64,000 nt of DNA from Bin55 sp964572845 (GCA_964572845.1 CAZNFX010000004.1:62001-126000), one strand, 5' to 3'. Counted from the first letter of the stretch, positions 54,204 through 62,926 are shown. The notes: generated from the letters alone by a model not told the origin. Numbers and translations are program-made.

Positions 54204-54886
54204 GCCGCAGGCTCACAAATCTGGTACGACACATCCGGCGCAGTGCCGTTGCGGCCTCCCAATATCCATTTGATTCTTGGTAGGTGTTCGCGTCCAAACA
54301 GAATCTCGTCGTCAATGACAAATGTAGGCACGCCAAAAATCCCCGCCTCGGGGAGCGCGTTTTGCATTGCATCGAGAATTCGCCGCCCTTCTCGTTCCGC
54401 GTAACTGGAGAAATCGTGTATGTCGCACCCCGCGCGTTGAAGCGCTGACTCAACCTCGTTCAGGTCTTCAGGGTCGAATTCTCGTTTCCAAAACTTCTCA
54501 TACACGTCGTCCAGGAAGTCCCTCATGCAATCGCGACTATGTAGTTTTGCGTAGAGCCATCCAAGATGTGTGTTAGTCGTATCCCAAACTTTTCTTGGTC
54601 CATACACCAGAGTATTTCGAAGTCTGGCATATCGCTTGACATCGTAGTAGGCGTATCGAACAGCTTGCCACTGTCGGGGAGTGCGACTTTCCTCAACCAC
54701 CTTTCTATTCTCGTTGACACGCGCAGAACCAAGAAAACTGGGAATGTTGAGTGTTAGTGGTCGCCAATCTATGGCGATGTCGAACGAGAGTTCGAGTTCC
54801 TTGGCCTCGTCCTTAGCAAGGTAGGCATAGGGACTCTTAATGTCTAAGTAGAGAATCACCCTATCGTCGCTATGTAGGGGATTCAC
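54200..54886 (-). CDS. 2-hydroxychromene-2-carboxylate isomerase-like protein
   Basis: A 228-residue DsbA/GST-kappa-fold protein. The N-terminus YLDIKSPYAYLAKDEA (SPYAYL) is the signature of HCCA isomerases, where Ser replaces the redox Cys and binds glutathione. IFGVPTFVIDDEILFGREHLP is the cis-Pro region. HCCA isomerases act in naphthalene-type ring degradation, but many homologues have other substrates. It overlaps 53628-54203 by 4 bases and is convergent with the PhyH unit. Confidence 0.88.
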   Translation of the reverse strand: MNPLHSDDRVILYLDIKSPYAYLAKDEAKELELSFDIAIDWRPLTLNIPSFLGSARVNENRKVVEESRTPRQWQAVRYAYYDVKRYARLRNTLVYGPRKVWDTTNTHLGWLYAKLHSRDCMRDFLDDVYEKFWKREFDPEDLNEVESALQRAGCDIHDFSSYAEREGRRILDAMQNALPEAGIFGVPTFVIDDEILFGREHLPRIKWILGGRNGTAPDVSYQICEPAA

Positions 54887-54960
54887 GTCTCCTTTTCCTC
54901 AGACTATGTGAGCCAATCACGCGATGGGTGGGCAGTCGTTCCCCACAGCAGGCTCGCAGA

Positions 54961-55851
54961 CTAGCTAGCTCGACGCCGTTGCCGGTTGAGGGGATCGAAT
55001 GGTGTCGCCTGCGACATATCCATGACTTCATTGATTCGATCCATCATGTCTTCGTAATTCGCTTCAACACCCAGAGAGACTCCTTCGTTGGTGAAGGTTT
55101 GAATGCGAGAATAGCGACCGCCAGCCGCATGAACCGTAGTTGCCGAGGGCGCGTCTTCACTGCATAGGTACAACACCGCAGGGGTAACCAGCGCCGGATT
55201 CATTCCAGGTGGAGGATTCGATGCATCAAACTGAGATCCTGGTACGCTGGCCGTCATTCGAGTCGCTGCAGCGGGCGAGAGGCAGTTGACTCGGACGTTG
55301 TGCGACGCGCCTTCAATGGCGAGCACATTCATCAATCCCAGCATGCCCATTTTGGCTGCGCCATAGTTCGATTGACCGAAATTGCCAAAGATTCCCGATG
55401 TCGAGCTCGTAAGTACGATCCGACCCCAATTCTTTTCATACATGATGGGCCATGCGAACTTTGTCACGTAGGCGGTCCCACGCAGATGCACGTCCAATAC
55501 CAGATCGAACTCATCCAAGGTCATGTTCTTGAAGGACTTGTCGCGCAGGATGCCGGCGTTGTTAACCAAAATGTCTACGGTTCCAAACGCATTGACTGCG
55601 TCATCTACGATGCTCTTGGCACCATCCCGATCGGTAACTGACGCCTTGTTTGCAATTGCCGTGCCTCCAGCGGATTTGATCTCTTCAACGACGCTATCGG
55701 CCATATCGCCACTACCATCGCCATGAACACTGCCTCCCAAGTCGTTCACTACGACTTTGGCTCCACGTTCGGCAAATGCCAACGCATGGCAGCGTCCCAA
55801 GCCGCCTCCAGCACCAGTAATGATTACAACCTTTCCCTCGAAATCGCTCAT
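54961..55851 (-). CDS. Short-chain dehydrogenase (HSD17B4-like)
   Basis: A 296-residue SDR: NAD-binding VVIITGAGGGLGRCHALAF (TGxxxGxG), NDLGG, NNAG in LVNNAGILRDKSF, and the catalytic Ser/Tyr/Lys in TSSTSGIFGNFGQSNYGAAKMG. Together these match the 3-hydroxyacyl-CoA dehydrogenase domain of multifunctional enzyme 2 and related bacterial proteins. It lies upstream of the isomerase pair on the same strand, and with two hydratases nearby fits a beta-oxidation-like route. Confidence 0.92.
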   Translation of the reverse strand: MSDFEGKVVIITGAGGGLGRCHALAFAERGAKVVVNDLGGSVHGDGSGDMADSVVEEIKSAGGTAIANKASVTDRDGAKSIVDDAVNAFGTVDILVNNAGILRDKSFKNMTLDEFDLVLDVHLRGTAYVTKFAWPIMYEKNWGRIVLTSSTSGIFGNFGQSNYGAAKMGMLGLMNVLAIEGASHNVRVNCLSPAAATRMTASVPGSQFDASNPPPGMNPALVTPAVLYLCSEDAPSATTVHAAGGRYSRIQTFTNEGVSLGVEANYEDMMDRINEVMDMSQATPFDPLNRQRRRAS

Positions 55852-55932
55852 AGCTGCTCCTAGAATTGTTCACTATCTACAGATGTAGCCTGTGAATTTG
55901 GCATGTGGAGTTGGACAAATAGGACTTGCGCA

Positions 55933-55987
55933 TGTACCCAACGGCAAGAAATATCCCTACAGACCAACAAATATGGAGTTGGGTACA
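55933..55987. repeat. Perfect 10-bp inverted repeat, 35-base spacing
   Basis: TGTACCCAAC (55933-55942) is exactly inverted as GTTGGGTACA (55978-55987). It lies in the gap between the SDR gene and the AbiEii-like gene. It may be an operator or a boundary mark; no transposase or target duplication is seen. Confidence 0.4.
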
Positions 55988-56074
55988 AACCAGAGTGCAT
56001 ATGATAGCGATTCGGACTAACCTCCAGATTCTGATAGCAAGACCTGCTAAAAGAGCGGAACTGCCCCAGCGCTA

Positions 56075-56108
56075 TTTACAAGTATACTGAGAACTAGTAT
56101 AATACTTG
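56075..56108 (+). promoter_or_regulatory. Promoter and palindromic operator of the AbiEii-like gene
   Basis: TTTACA (56075-56080), a 17-base spacer and a perfect TATAAT (56098-56103) form a near-consensus sigma-70 promoter. The ATG at 56109 falls where transcription should start, so the message is predicted to be leaderless. Two palindromes overlap the promoter: AGTATACT in the spacer (56081-56088) and AGTATAATACT over the -10 box (56096-56106). CAAGTAT/ATACTTG (56079-56085 and 56102-56108) flank them. Confidence 0.65.
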
Positions 56109-56786
56109 ATGGATGAACCAAACTTCCCTGAGAATCTTGCAAGCCTGATTCAACGAATCGGACCCTTGCTACAAGCGTACTTTGCTCCAGACTCGTTGCG
56201 AGTGGGAGGAGGAAGTGTTCTACAAGCTCGGTGGTCCCATCGCGTTTCAAACGACATTGAGATGTTTGTTGAGCCCCAAGTCTACAACTCGGTGATATCG
56301 GATCGTCGAGATCAACTAGAGAAGTCTCTTAAACAAATCGAGGGAGTCGACGGATCTCGTTCCTGGGTGGACCTGATTGCACTCTACCTACAGTGCGAAG
56401 GAGTGGAAGTGAGCCTACTTCCCGTAGCACCGCTAAAGCAACTGCAGCATGACTTCGTAGTACCCCAAACTGAAATAAGTACTAACTATACGTCATCGAT
56501 TCTCGCACAAAAGCTGGTGTACCGAATGGGAGCGGCAAACATATTTGAAATAAGGGATCTTTGGGACTTACACTGCGCACAGGAATATGCAAGGAGTGAG
56601 TTCCTTGAGGCGATGCGGTTTGTTACGCCGCGTACAGCCCTATCCATCAGTGCATTGCTTGCCACGCGCCCCGGAAACCTGCTTGCTAAAACAGACAAGC
56701 CATTAGTCGGCGTCCGTGAAAGCGTTGACTCACGAGCCCTAATAGAAAGCGTACGTAATGCCATTCTTGAAGCGACATCGGACTAG
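56109..56786 (+). CDS. AbiEii-like nucleotidyltransferase
   Basis: A 225-residue protein with a nucleotidyltransferase-like core: LRVGGGSVLQARWSHRVSNDIEMFV (residues 31-54) corresponds to the GG-S...D-D motif of AbiEii/DUF1814 toxins, but the second metal-binding Asp is Glu (NDIEMF). A helical C-terminal part contains LAQKLVYRMGAANIFEIRDLWDLH, matching the K...R..RD-D motif of the family. A second gene follows at once. In classical AbiE modules the antitoxin precedes the toxin; here the order is reversed. No Shine-Dalgarno sequence is present, in line with a leaderless start. Confidence 0.7.
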   Translation: MDEPNFPENLASLIQRIGPLLQAYFAPDSLRVGGGSVLQARWSHRVSNDIEMFVEPQVYNSVISDRRDQLEKSLKQIEGVDGSRSWVDLIALYLQCEGVEVSLLPVAPLKQLQHDFVVPQTEISTNYTSSILAQKLVYRMGAANIFEIRDLWDLHCAQEYARSEFLEAMRFVTPRTALSISALLATRPGNLLAKTDKPLVGVRESVDSRALIESVRNAILEATSD

Positions 56787-56793
56787 AGATGGG

Positions 56794-57168
56794 ATGCGGA
56801 GTTCAATGAATTTGCTAGAACTTGCACCTGCTGCTGCTTTTGAACTAAATCCAAGAACTAGCAGGAGTTTCCCATTGCATGCAGACGGTATGACGATGTT
56901 CGACATGCTGGTACGCAAGCAGTGTGCAGGAATGAATGGATCTGCTACTTCAGAGGAAGTCTATGCCGCACTACGAAGCACACCCAACTTAGAAGATCCG
57001 GCAGCAGCCACTATTCGCTGGTTCCTGGGGTCGTTGTCAATGGCAAACACCGGTATGCTCATTGGGTGTTGCGGCATTCCCCTTATTCGCATCGCAGAAC
57101 ATGTGCGAGCCCATCAATTGATAAGGCAAGACATGATTCGATTTCTAAACCAGTTCACTGGTCCTTAG
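56794..57168 (+). CDS. Partner of the AbiEii-like protein, unknown
   Basis: About 124 residues from ATG 56794, or 120 from ATG 56806; the second has GGAG close upstream. The start lies within 8-20 bases of the preceding stop, so the two genes form an operon. The protein is helical and Met/Ala-rich (FDMLVRKQCAGMNGSATSEEVYAAL, then a hydrophobic GSLSMANTGMLIGCCGIPLI) and ends with HVRAHQLIRQDMIRFLNQF. I know no family; a toxin-antitoxin partner is the obvious guess from gene order. Confidence 0.55.
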   Translation: MRSSMNLLELAPAAAFELNPRTSRSFPLHADGMTMFDMLVRKQCAGMNGSATSEEVYAALRSTPNLEDPAAATIRWFLGSLSMANTGMLIGCCGIPLIRIAEHVRAHQLIRQDMIRFLNQFTGP

Positions 57169-57257
57169 GAACATTGAAAGCAAGCGTTCGTTGTTTCGCT
57201 CGTACACTAATGCAAAAAGCGGAGTGATCGTAGCAGCAGATCTCTGCACGCCTTAGG

Positions 57258-58142
57258 TTACGGACAGCAGTCAATGGATGTTTGAGTATTGCTCAGCCGA
57301 GTTCGAGCCATCTTCACAAACTGCTCGTTAATTTCAATCCCTATTGATCTTCTACCCAAACGTTTGCATACAACCGAGCAGGTCCCTACCCCCGAAAACG
57401 GATCCAACACAAGGTCTCCCGGGTTTGAGCTAGCCAAGACTAACCGCTCAATCAGTTTCTCGGGTTTCTGCACAGTGTTCAGCACTTCGCGACTTAAGAG
57501 TTCCTTGGATCTGTATGTAAGCTGCTTGATGTCACCCCAGACGTCGCCTGGATTCTTTCCTTGGTCGTTGAATTTCGTCTTGGCGTATTTGCCGTTTGAA
57601 ACGGAAGGAACCCGTTCGCAACGTAGCCTGTGTTGCAATTCGACAAGTTGAGGAACCCTGATTTCATCGAGATTGAAGGTCTTAGGTTTTGTTCCCTTCA
57701 CGAAGTAACAGATGACGTCGTAGTTGTTCGTATAGCTTGACCTGCCTTGTGCAAGCCGGCTCGGTTGGTACCAGACGATCTTTGTCGTCAGGCGTAGGAA
57801 AGGCCTGTAATCAATGAAGTCAACGCAATCGTGCTTGCCAAACAGGTAGAGTGCCCCTCCCTCTCGTAGTTTTTGCGAGAACATCTGGATCAATCGCAGG
57901 TTGTACTCCTGGATGGCGAGTCCTTTGTCCCAGTCGTTAGTGGTCACTCCATAGGGCCCGTCGCATACGATCAGATCTATGCCCCCATCTTCCAGACTCG
58001 GCACTATGTCTAGAACATCTCCGTGGTAAATGCAATTTGACTGCACGGGCGGTTTTGCGCCGATTTCCAACTGAATAGAGCTAGTTCGAAAATTAACCTC
58101 TTGCATCGCCTTGCAGCGCAGCTCGCGATGGGATTGCGACAC
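57258..58142 (-). CDS. DNA adenine or cytosine-N4 methyltransferase (beta-type)
   Basis: Up to 294 residues (GTG 58142, or ATG 58106 further in). The order of motifs is circularly permuted: the catalytic loop IDLIVCDGPYGVTTNDWD comes first and the SAM-binding motif NPGDLVLDPFSGVGTCSVV last, with EKLIERLVLASS before it, as in beta-class amino-methyltransferases. The catalytic motif is DGPY instead of the common DPPY. The recognition region lies between. It is divergent from a small protein and a DUF4268 nuclease-like gene, so a restriction-modification pair is possible. Orphan phage-type methylation is the alternative. Confidence 0.88.
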   Translation of the reverse strand: MSQSHRELRCKAMQEVNFRTSSIQLEIGAKPPVQSNCIYHGDVLDIVPSLEDGGIDLIVCDGPYGVTTNDWDKGLAIQEYNLRLIQMFSQKLREGGALYLFGKHDCVDFIDYRPFLRLTTKIVWYQPSRLAQGRSSYTNNYDVICYFVKGTKPKTFNLDEIRVPQLVELQHRLRCERVPSVSNGKYAKTKFNDQGKNPGDVWGDIKQLTYRSKELLSREVLNTVQKPEKLIERLVLASSNPGDLVLDPFSGVGTCSVVCKRLGRRSIGIEINEQFVKMARTRLSNTQTSIDCCP

Positions 58143-58374
58143 TCTAATAGCGAACGCTTATCCGCACGCAACGGCCTGTGCTTTGTAACTAACAGATGCC
58201 ATAGAGTATATGCGCCAGCTCTTACCTGTTACAGACTCAATGGGAGAAATCTGTAGTCCATTGTTTGAGTTCTCTAACACTCGCTATTGGCATTCACTTC
58301 AATATGAGTGAATCCGCTGGCTAGAGCTAGCACCGGCATTCCGTTTTGAGTCGCTTCCTTACAACGACCCCACT

Positions 58375-58725
58375 TTGAGTTGGAGTTCTCCATTGAATGA
58401 CATTTGCACATGGGTGGATTGGTTCGAAGAACTTGCTAACAAGATCGCTAAGAACGATCCAGCATACCGCGTAGACAATGCGAAGAAAGTCCACTGGAAG
58501 TGGGACGACAAAACGAAAAGCGCATTGAATGAAACTGCATTGCTTAACTATTGCGACGAAAATATCGAGGGCATCGATTCCCCTGCGACTGCTGCGCACC
58601 GAGATTCATGCCATGCAAGTCATGTATTGCACAATGTGATATACGCCCACACATCGTTTGGGGAATTCAAATTCTCACGGAATAGTGGGGATCGAAAGAT
58701 AATTAGTTGGAGTGCAATTGGATGA
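58375..58725 (+). CDS. Small protein coupled to the DUF4268 gene, unknown
   Basis: 116 residues if TTG 58375 is the start. The same frame is open back to 58312 (just after TGA) and reads plausibly as coding (WLELAPAFRFESLPYNDP), but has no ATG, GTG or TTG there, so a longer form from ATC 58312 cannot be excluded. The protein is rich in Asp, Asn, Trp and His (WVDWFEELANKIAKNDP; HWKWDDKTKSAL). Its stop overlaps the ATG of the DUF4268 gene in an ATGA, which supports both genes. No family recognised. Confidence 0.6.
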   Translation: MSWSSPLNDICTWVDWFEELANKIAKNDPAYRVDNAKKVHWKWDDKTKSALNETALLNYCDENIEGIDSPATAAHRDSCHASHVLHNVIYAHTSFGEFKFSRNSGDRKIISWSAIG

Positions 58726-59675
58726 ATAGCGTGAATCTCGGCCGCCTTGAGCAGGTGGATGTTCGAACTGTATGGACTAACGAGGCATCAGAATTCACAC
58801 CTTGGCTTGCCAAGCAGGAAAACTTGGATGAATTGGGGGAGACCCTTGGATTGAGCCTCGAATCCGTATCCGTAGAGAAAGAGGTGGGTTCATTTCGTGC
58901 CGATATCGTCTGCACGGACACAAACTCGGACTCAACAGTGTTGATCGAGAACCAGTTGGATCGAACGGACCACTCCCACTTGGGGCAGTTGCTCACCTAT
59001 GCCTCTGGACTGCAAGCTGTAACTGTTGTGTGGCTGGCAACCCAAGTCAAGGATGAACATCGTGCAGCGCTGGACTGGCTTAATACCATCACGCCTGATG
59101 ACTTCAGCTTTTTTGGATTGGAAATTGAACTGTGGCAGATAGGAAACTCTTCTGTCGCGCCTCGCTTCAATATCGTTTCGATGCCCAACAACTGGTCGAG
59201 GTCTATTGCATCCATGGCCACCGGCAGGAAATTGTCAGAAACCAAGCTGAAGCAACTGGACTATTGGGATGGACTCCAAGGTGTCCTAAATGAACAAAAT
59301 GGACCGGTCTCTGGAAACAAGAAACCACAACCGCAACATTGGATGAGCTATCCCATCGGGCGTGTTGGGTTCCACCTCGGAGCAGTACTAAACATTTGGG
59401 AAGGTTATGTTCGGGTCGAGCTATACATTTCTGGTACGAGTGCACGCGATCGTCTAGTACAACTCAAAGTGGAAAAAGAACAGATAGAGCAAGAACTCGG
59501 CTACGACTTGGAATGGGGAGACCAATCTGCCGATGCCCGTGATCAACGCATTTCGCGTTATATGCGCGAAATTGACCCAGAGGACAAGAGTGATCGACAA
59601 ACACAACACGAATGGGTTGCCACGAATTTGAACGATTTACACCGCGTCTTCGTTGAACGCATCAGGAAACTTTGA
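58722..59675 (+). CDS. DUF4268-domain, PD-(D/E)XK-type nuclease-like protein
   Basis: About 317 residues from ATG 58722 (GGAG 9 bases upstream). The N-terminal domain shows a PD-(D/E)XK pattern: VGSFRADIVCTDTNSDSTVL then IENQLDRTDHSHLGQLLTYA, i.e. D then ExQ, as in DUF4268-related proteins often linked to restriction or repair. The C-terminal DUF4268 part contains HWMSYPIGRVGFHLGAVLN. It is coupled to the small protein upstream and is divergent from a DNA methyltransferase, so a nuclease/modification pair is a reasonable hypothesis. Confidence 0.82.
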   Translation: MNSVNLGRLEQVDVRTVWTNEASEFTPWLAKQENLDELGETLGLSLESVSVEKEVGSFRADIVCTDTNSDSTVLIENQLDRTDHSHLGQLLTYASGLQAVTVVWLATQVKDEHRAALDWLNTITPDDFSFFGLEIELWQIGNSSVAPRFNIVSMPNNWSRSIASMATGRKLSETKLKQLDYWDGLQGVLNEQNGPVSGNKKPQPQHWMSYPIGRVGFHLGAVLNIWEGYVRVELYISGTSARDRLVQLKVEKEQIEQELGYDLEWGDQSADARDQRISRYMREIDPEDKSDRQTQHEWVATNLNDLHRVFVERIRKL

Positions 59676-60047
59676 AATTCCTTCGGGACTGCGCTACGGA
59701 AATTCGATTGACTCGACAAGGAGGTCAGGGCAAATGAATGGGAATTACTGGATTAAGTAAACAGATCTCTGCACGGCAAGAGGATCAGGAAAGAACCGCC
59801 TTGTACCAAAACAAGAGATGGTCTGCATGTGTTGGAAGGCGTATTGGTATGTGAAGTTCTCAATCGATTGCCCGGCAGACCACTAATTTTTGCACAGCCA
59901 AGAAGCTGCGCCGTGAAAAGGCATCAATTACACCCAGATCGAAGCACAAGCAGACCAAATTGGCTCTAGATAGAAGTTCCGTGCAATGAACGAGACCTGC
60001 TTTGCTTGGGTGCGGTAGGCCAAGTGCACAAGACGTTCGCTGCGCTC

Positions 60048-61904
60048 TCACTCTGACCCAAGCTTTTCGACCATTGACTTCATCTCTTCATCCGAGAAAA
60101 CTCTTCGAAACTGGTTAACTGAAGAGATGTTCACGATCGCAGTGGCACGTATCTCCTTGTTCGGCAAACTATCCAGTTTGTTATAGAGGTCTTCAGGGTC
60201 GGTCAATGCCCACAAACCTACAATTGAGTGCTGGTACTCAGTTCGTTCGCTTCCTTCCAAGTCTTCTGCCATTTTCAGGGATTGATCTACTTCTCCACTA
60301 CGAATCAGACTGCGACCAACAGAGGTATAAGCTGTTAGTTTGTGCGCGTCTTCACGTATGTGGGTGAGCAATGCCGCAGCTTGCTGAGGTTCTGACCGGG
60401 CCAGATAAGTAATTACATTGACCTCCATACCGTTGGGATGCTGCAATGCAATATCTATTGCGCGTTGCGGGTCGCTACTGGCAAGAGTGCCGAGAATCAC
60501 GGGTAACAGTTCAGATTGTGCTTCCAAGAGTTGGGGACTTGTCCGTACCCAGTCGAGTGCTGCGTGAACGTCACGGTTTGACCAACTCTTTGCGATCGTA
60601 TGGGCAATAGGAATCAATCTGTTTCCTACATTCAACCCCAGTAGCAATCTAGCCGCCTCCTCAGGTGCAGCGCGAGCAATGGAAACAAGAGCACTCTCGG
60701 TTCCAAATACGTGTAGTTGTTCGGGAAAGAGATCGAGGTTGGAGAGCAGTTCTTCTGGATTGGAGCGTCCCCAAGTTTCAATTACTGTGTTCTGCAACAG
60801 GCTGCGCAACGAGCCCGAGCCTAGGGAAGCCACGCTGTCTAATGCGGCCCGGGGATCGACGGTTGCCCAAGAACGCACGACGGATGTAGCCACGTAGTCA
60901 TCCCAACCATAGAGAGATCCTATATCACGATTCCGGTCCAATTCCAGAGCTTTGTTGAAGGTTGCTTGGGGCTCATCGAGCATAAACTCGTGCAGAACTG
61001 ACTTTAATATTGGCGCCGCAACTCTTGAATCATTGATTGAAGTGATTATTTCTTCGAGTACGTCGAGACCTTCGAGCTTTGTCCATTCTTCAGCAATCCG
61101 AATTAGTTTCCCTATCTGTGCAATGTCTTGATAGGAATCGTTGACGATTGTGTACCAAGCAATCTCAGGAAACTCATTCGATTCGCTAATGCCTTTGCCG
61201 TCGACTAATTCCGCAACGTAATGTTCCAAGCCTAGGCTGGCAGCTATTTCCATACGAGATTCAAGTGTCAAGTCATCTCGCGAACGCAGAATGCCCCGAA
61301 GAGCTGCCAGCTTTCCTAGTCCGTCCAGCGACCGCGCTCGAGTGACAGCTCCATCCAAATCTGAGAGGGACCATTCTTCGAAAATGACCGTTGTCAGATG
61401 TTCATGAACATCTGTTGGAAGCGCAGTTACCCGAGTGAGAGCTTCTTTGGGATTGAGTGCCGCAAGTCTTCCGACAATGAGCTCCTGCATGGATTCGCGT
61501 ACGCTTGCGCGTGGAGTTTCCACGGCCTGTCTTAGTAGAGCGAGCACTTGCTCTTCGTTGGATTTCGCTAGAAGACGATGAAGCTCCGCTCTGAGCGCAA
61601 ACCCAATCCTGGATTGGCTCAGTTCTCGAAGATCGGGTACCCCATCGATGTAGCTAGCTGATGAAGTGCCAAGGCTTGCGTGTCCTTCCAGCCCACTGCT
61701 CGTTGAGTCCGACTCGTGAGGACTAACATCTGTGTCACGTTCGCTAGATTGGTTTCTTCCGCTGCAAGACGAAAGTCCCAGCACGACCAGCATTACTGTG
61801 CAACAAACACAAAGCAATCCTGTTATTGTGCATGCAGGACTACGCCTGCGGTGTCCATTCCGGGTTAACGATGAGACATGTCCCAATGGAAATAGCATCC
61901 TCAT
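60048..61904 (-). CDS. Exported W..DP-repeat solenoid protein, paralogue 3
   Basis: A 618-residue member of the same family as 24017-26023 and 42369-44171. The N-terminus has a hydrophobic segment ending LGLSSCSG, which could be a lipobox, so it may be lipid- and not membrane-segment-anchored. Shared blocks are VIFEEWSLSDLDGAV and ILRSRDDL, then SWATVDPRAALDSV, TWGRSNPEELLSNL, SWSNRDVHAALDWV and LWALTDPEDLYNKL. ATG 61904 has AGAGG close upstream. The gaps on either side (59676-60047 and 61905-62335) show no gene I can support. Confidence 0.8.
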   Translation of the reverse strand: MRMLFPLGHVSSLTRNGHRRRSPACTITGLLCVCCTVMLVVLGLSSCSGRNQSSERDTDVSPHESDSTSSGLEGHASLGTSSASYIDGVPDLRELSQSRIGFALRAELHRLLAKSNEEQVLALLRQAVETPRASVRESMQELIVGRLAALNPKEALTRVTALPTDVHEHLTTVIFEEWSLSDLDGAVTRARSLDGLGKLAALRGILRSRDDLTLESRMEIAASLGLEHYVAELVDGKGISESNEFPEIAWYTIVNDSYQDIAQIGKLIRIAEEWTKLEGLDVLEEIITSINDSRVAAPILKSVLHEFMLDEPQATFNKALELDRNRDIGSLYGWDDYVATSVVRSWATVDPRAALDSVASLGSGSLRSLLQNTVIETWGRSNPEELLSNLDLFPEQLHVFGTESALVSIARAAPEEAARLLLGLNVGNRLIPIAHTIAKSWSNRDVHAALDWVRTSPQLLEAQSELLPVILGTLASSDPQRAIDIALQHPNGMEVNVITYLARSEPQQAAALLTHIREDAHKLTAYTSVGRSLIRSGEVDQSLKMAEDLEGSERTEYQHSIVGLWALTDPEDLYNKLDSLPNKEIRATAIVNISSVNQFRRVFSDEEMKSMVEKLGSE

Positions 61905-62335
61905 TGCCTCTGTTGCTGGAGTGGCTTGCAGAACCCTAGATTGCCAGACTCTCCCAATCGTTTCAATGTCCAGGCGTGTTGCACAAGCAATATTGAGATC
62001 GCCGGAGCCGAACGCTCAATGGACAAGTAGGCGTAATTACAATTGGTTCAACTAGGTCACCGGTTGAATGATTCGTAAACGTCTCTCATTCGACAGGAAC
62101 CAAAATAGCCAGCCGAAGACCAGAAGGCTGGTTGCACCAAGTCTCCACCGGAGTACCAACGGCTCGATGAACACAACACTAGACAGACTGTTTGATCGGT
62201 TTATGAAGCAATCCAAGAATCCTCGAGAGAAGGGACATCCTCGAGCATCAGGGATGTCATCAGGAACGAGCAATCGAAGCTGTTGCTAAGCTCCGTTTAG
62301 ACAGATGTTGCTTTGGACGCCCGCAAGACTTCCTC

Positions 62336-62926
62336 ATGAATATCCAAGAGAAGATCAAGCACTCAATACGTGACTTGCGACCATTTCTTGAAGAGTGCAT
62401 TCAAGATGTGCAGGAGTTACTAGGTCTGCGAGATGAAAAGTACTACTTTCCCCAAATTCGGGGTGCCTGTAGGGACGGACCATACACAGATACATCGACT
62501 CATAATCTCGCTGTGGTCCTGCCAGTGTCGTCATTGACAAAGTGCGACCTCACGGAAGCCCGTTGGCACATTGCACATGAGTCCATCCATGTGTTAGACC
62601 CACATTCAAATCCAACCAACTACCTAGAGGAAGGACTGGCAACGTGGTTTCAGAACATAAAGGTCGACACCTACACGGGTCCTCGTTGGTACCCTTGGGC
62701 CGAAGCCGAAAAACGCGTAGCGCCCTTGATGGACACGCTACCGAATGCGCTGATGCGCTTCCGAGAAGAACAGCGGCGTTTGAGGCTGCGGGGCGAGCCC
62801 TCGACGAAACTTGGTGACATAACGGCTGAATTGTTGATTTGCTATTGCCCGGAAACGAGGGAAACGGCACAGTTGCTCGTTGAAAGATTCCCGGAGAAAC
62901 CTTGCGCTAGACCTGCAAACCCATAG
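62336..62926 (+). CDS. Small HExxH zinc-protease-like protein
   Basis: A 196-residue soluble protein. Residues 81-85 are HESIH, a HExxH zinc site, in the helix WHIAHESIHVLDP. The stretch NYLEEGLATWF (about 95-105) gives a Glu (98 or 99) at the distance of the third zinc ligand in gluzincin-type peptidases. The rest (LRPFLEECIQDVQELLGL before it and LGDITAELLICY after it) is helical. There is no signal peptide, so it acts in the cytoplasm or is secreted unconventionally. Not a family I can name; it may be a small domain related to phage or toxin-system peptidases. Confidence 0.68.
   Translation: MNIQEKIKHSIRDLRPFLEECIQDVQELLGLRDEKYYFPQIRGACRDGPYTDTSTHNLAVVLPVSSLTKCDLTEARWHIAHESIHVLDPHSNPTNYLEEGLATWFQNIKVDTYTGPRWYPWAEAEKRVAPLMDTLPNALMRFREEQRRLRLRGEPSTKLGDITAELLICYCPETRETAQLLVERFPEKPCARPANP

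Noticed and set aside
62052..62273. A 73-codon minus-strand frame with a hydrophobic C-terminal half
   Set aside because: An equally long plus-strand frame covers the same bases; no Shine-Dalgarno sequence or similarity supports either.
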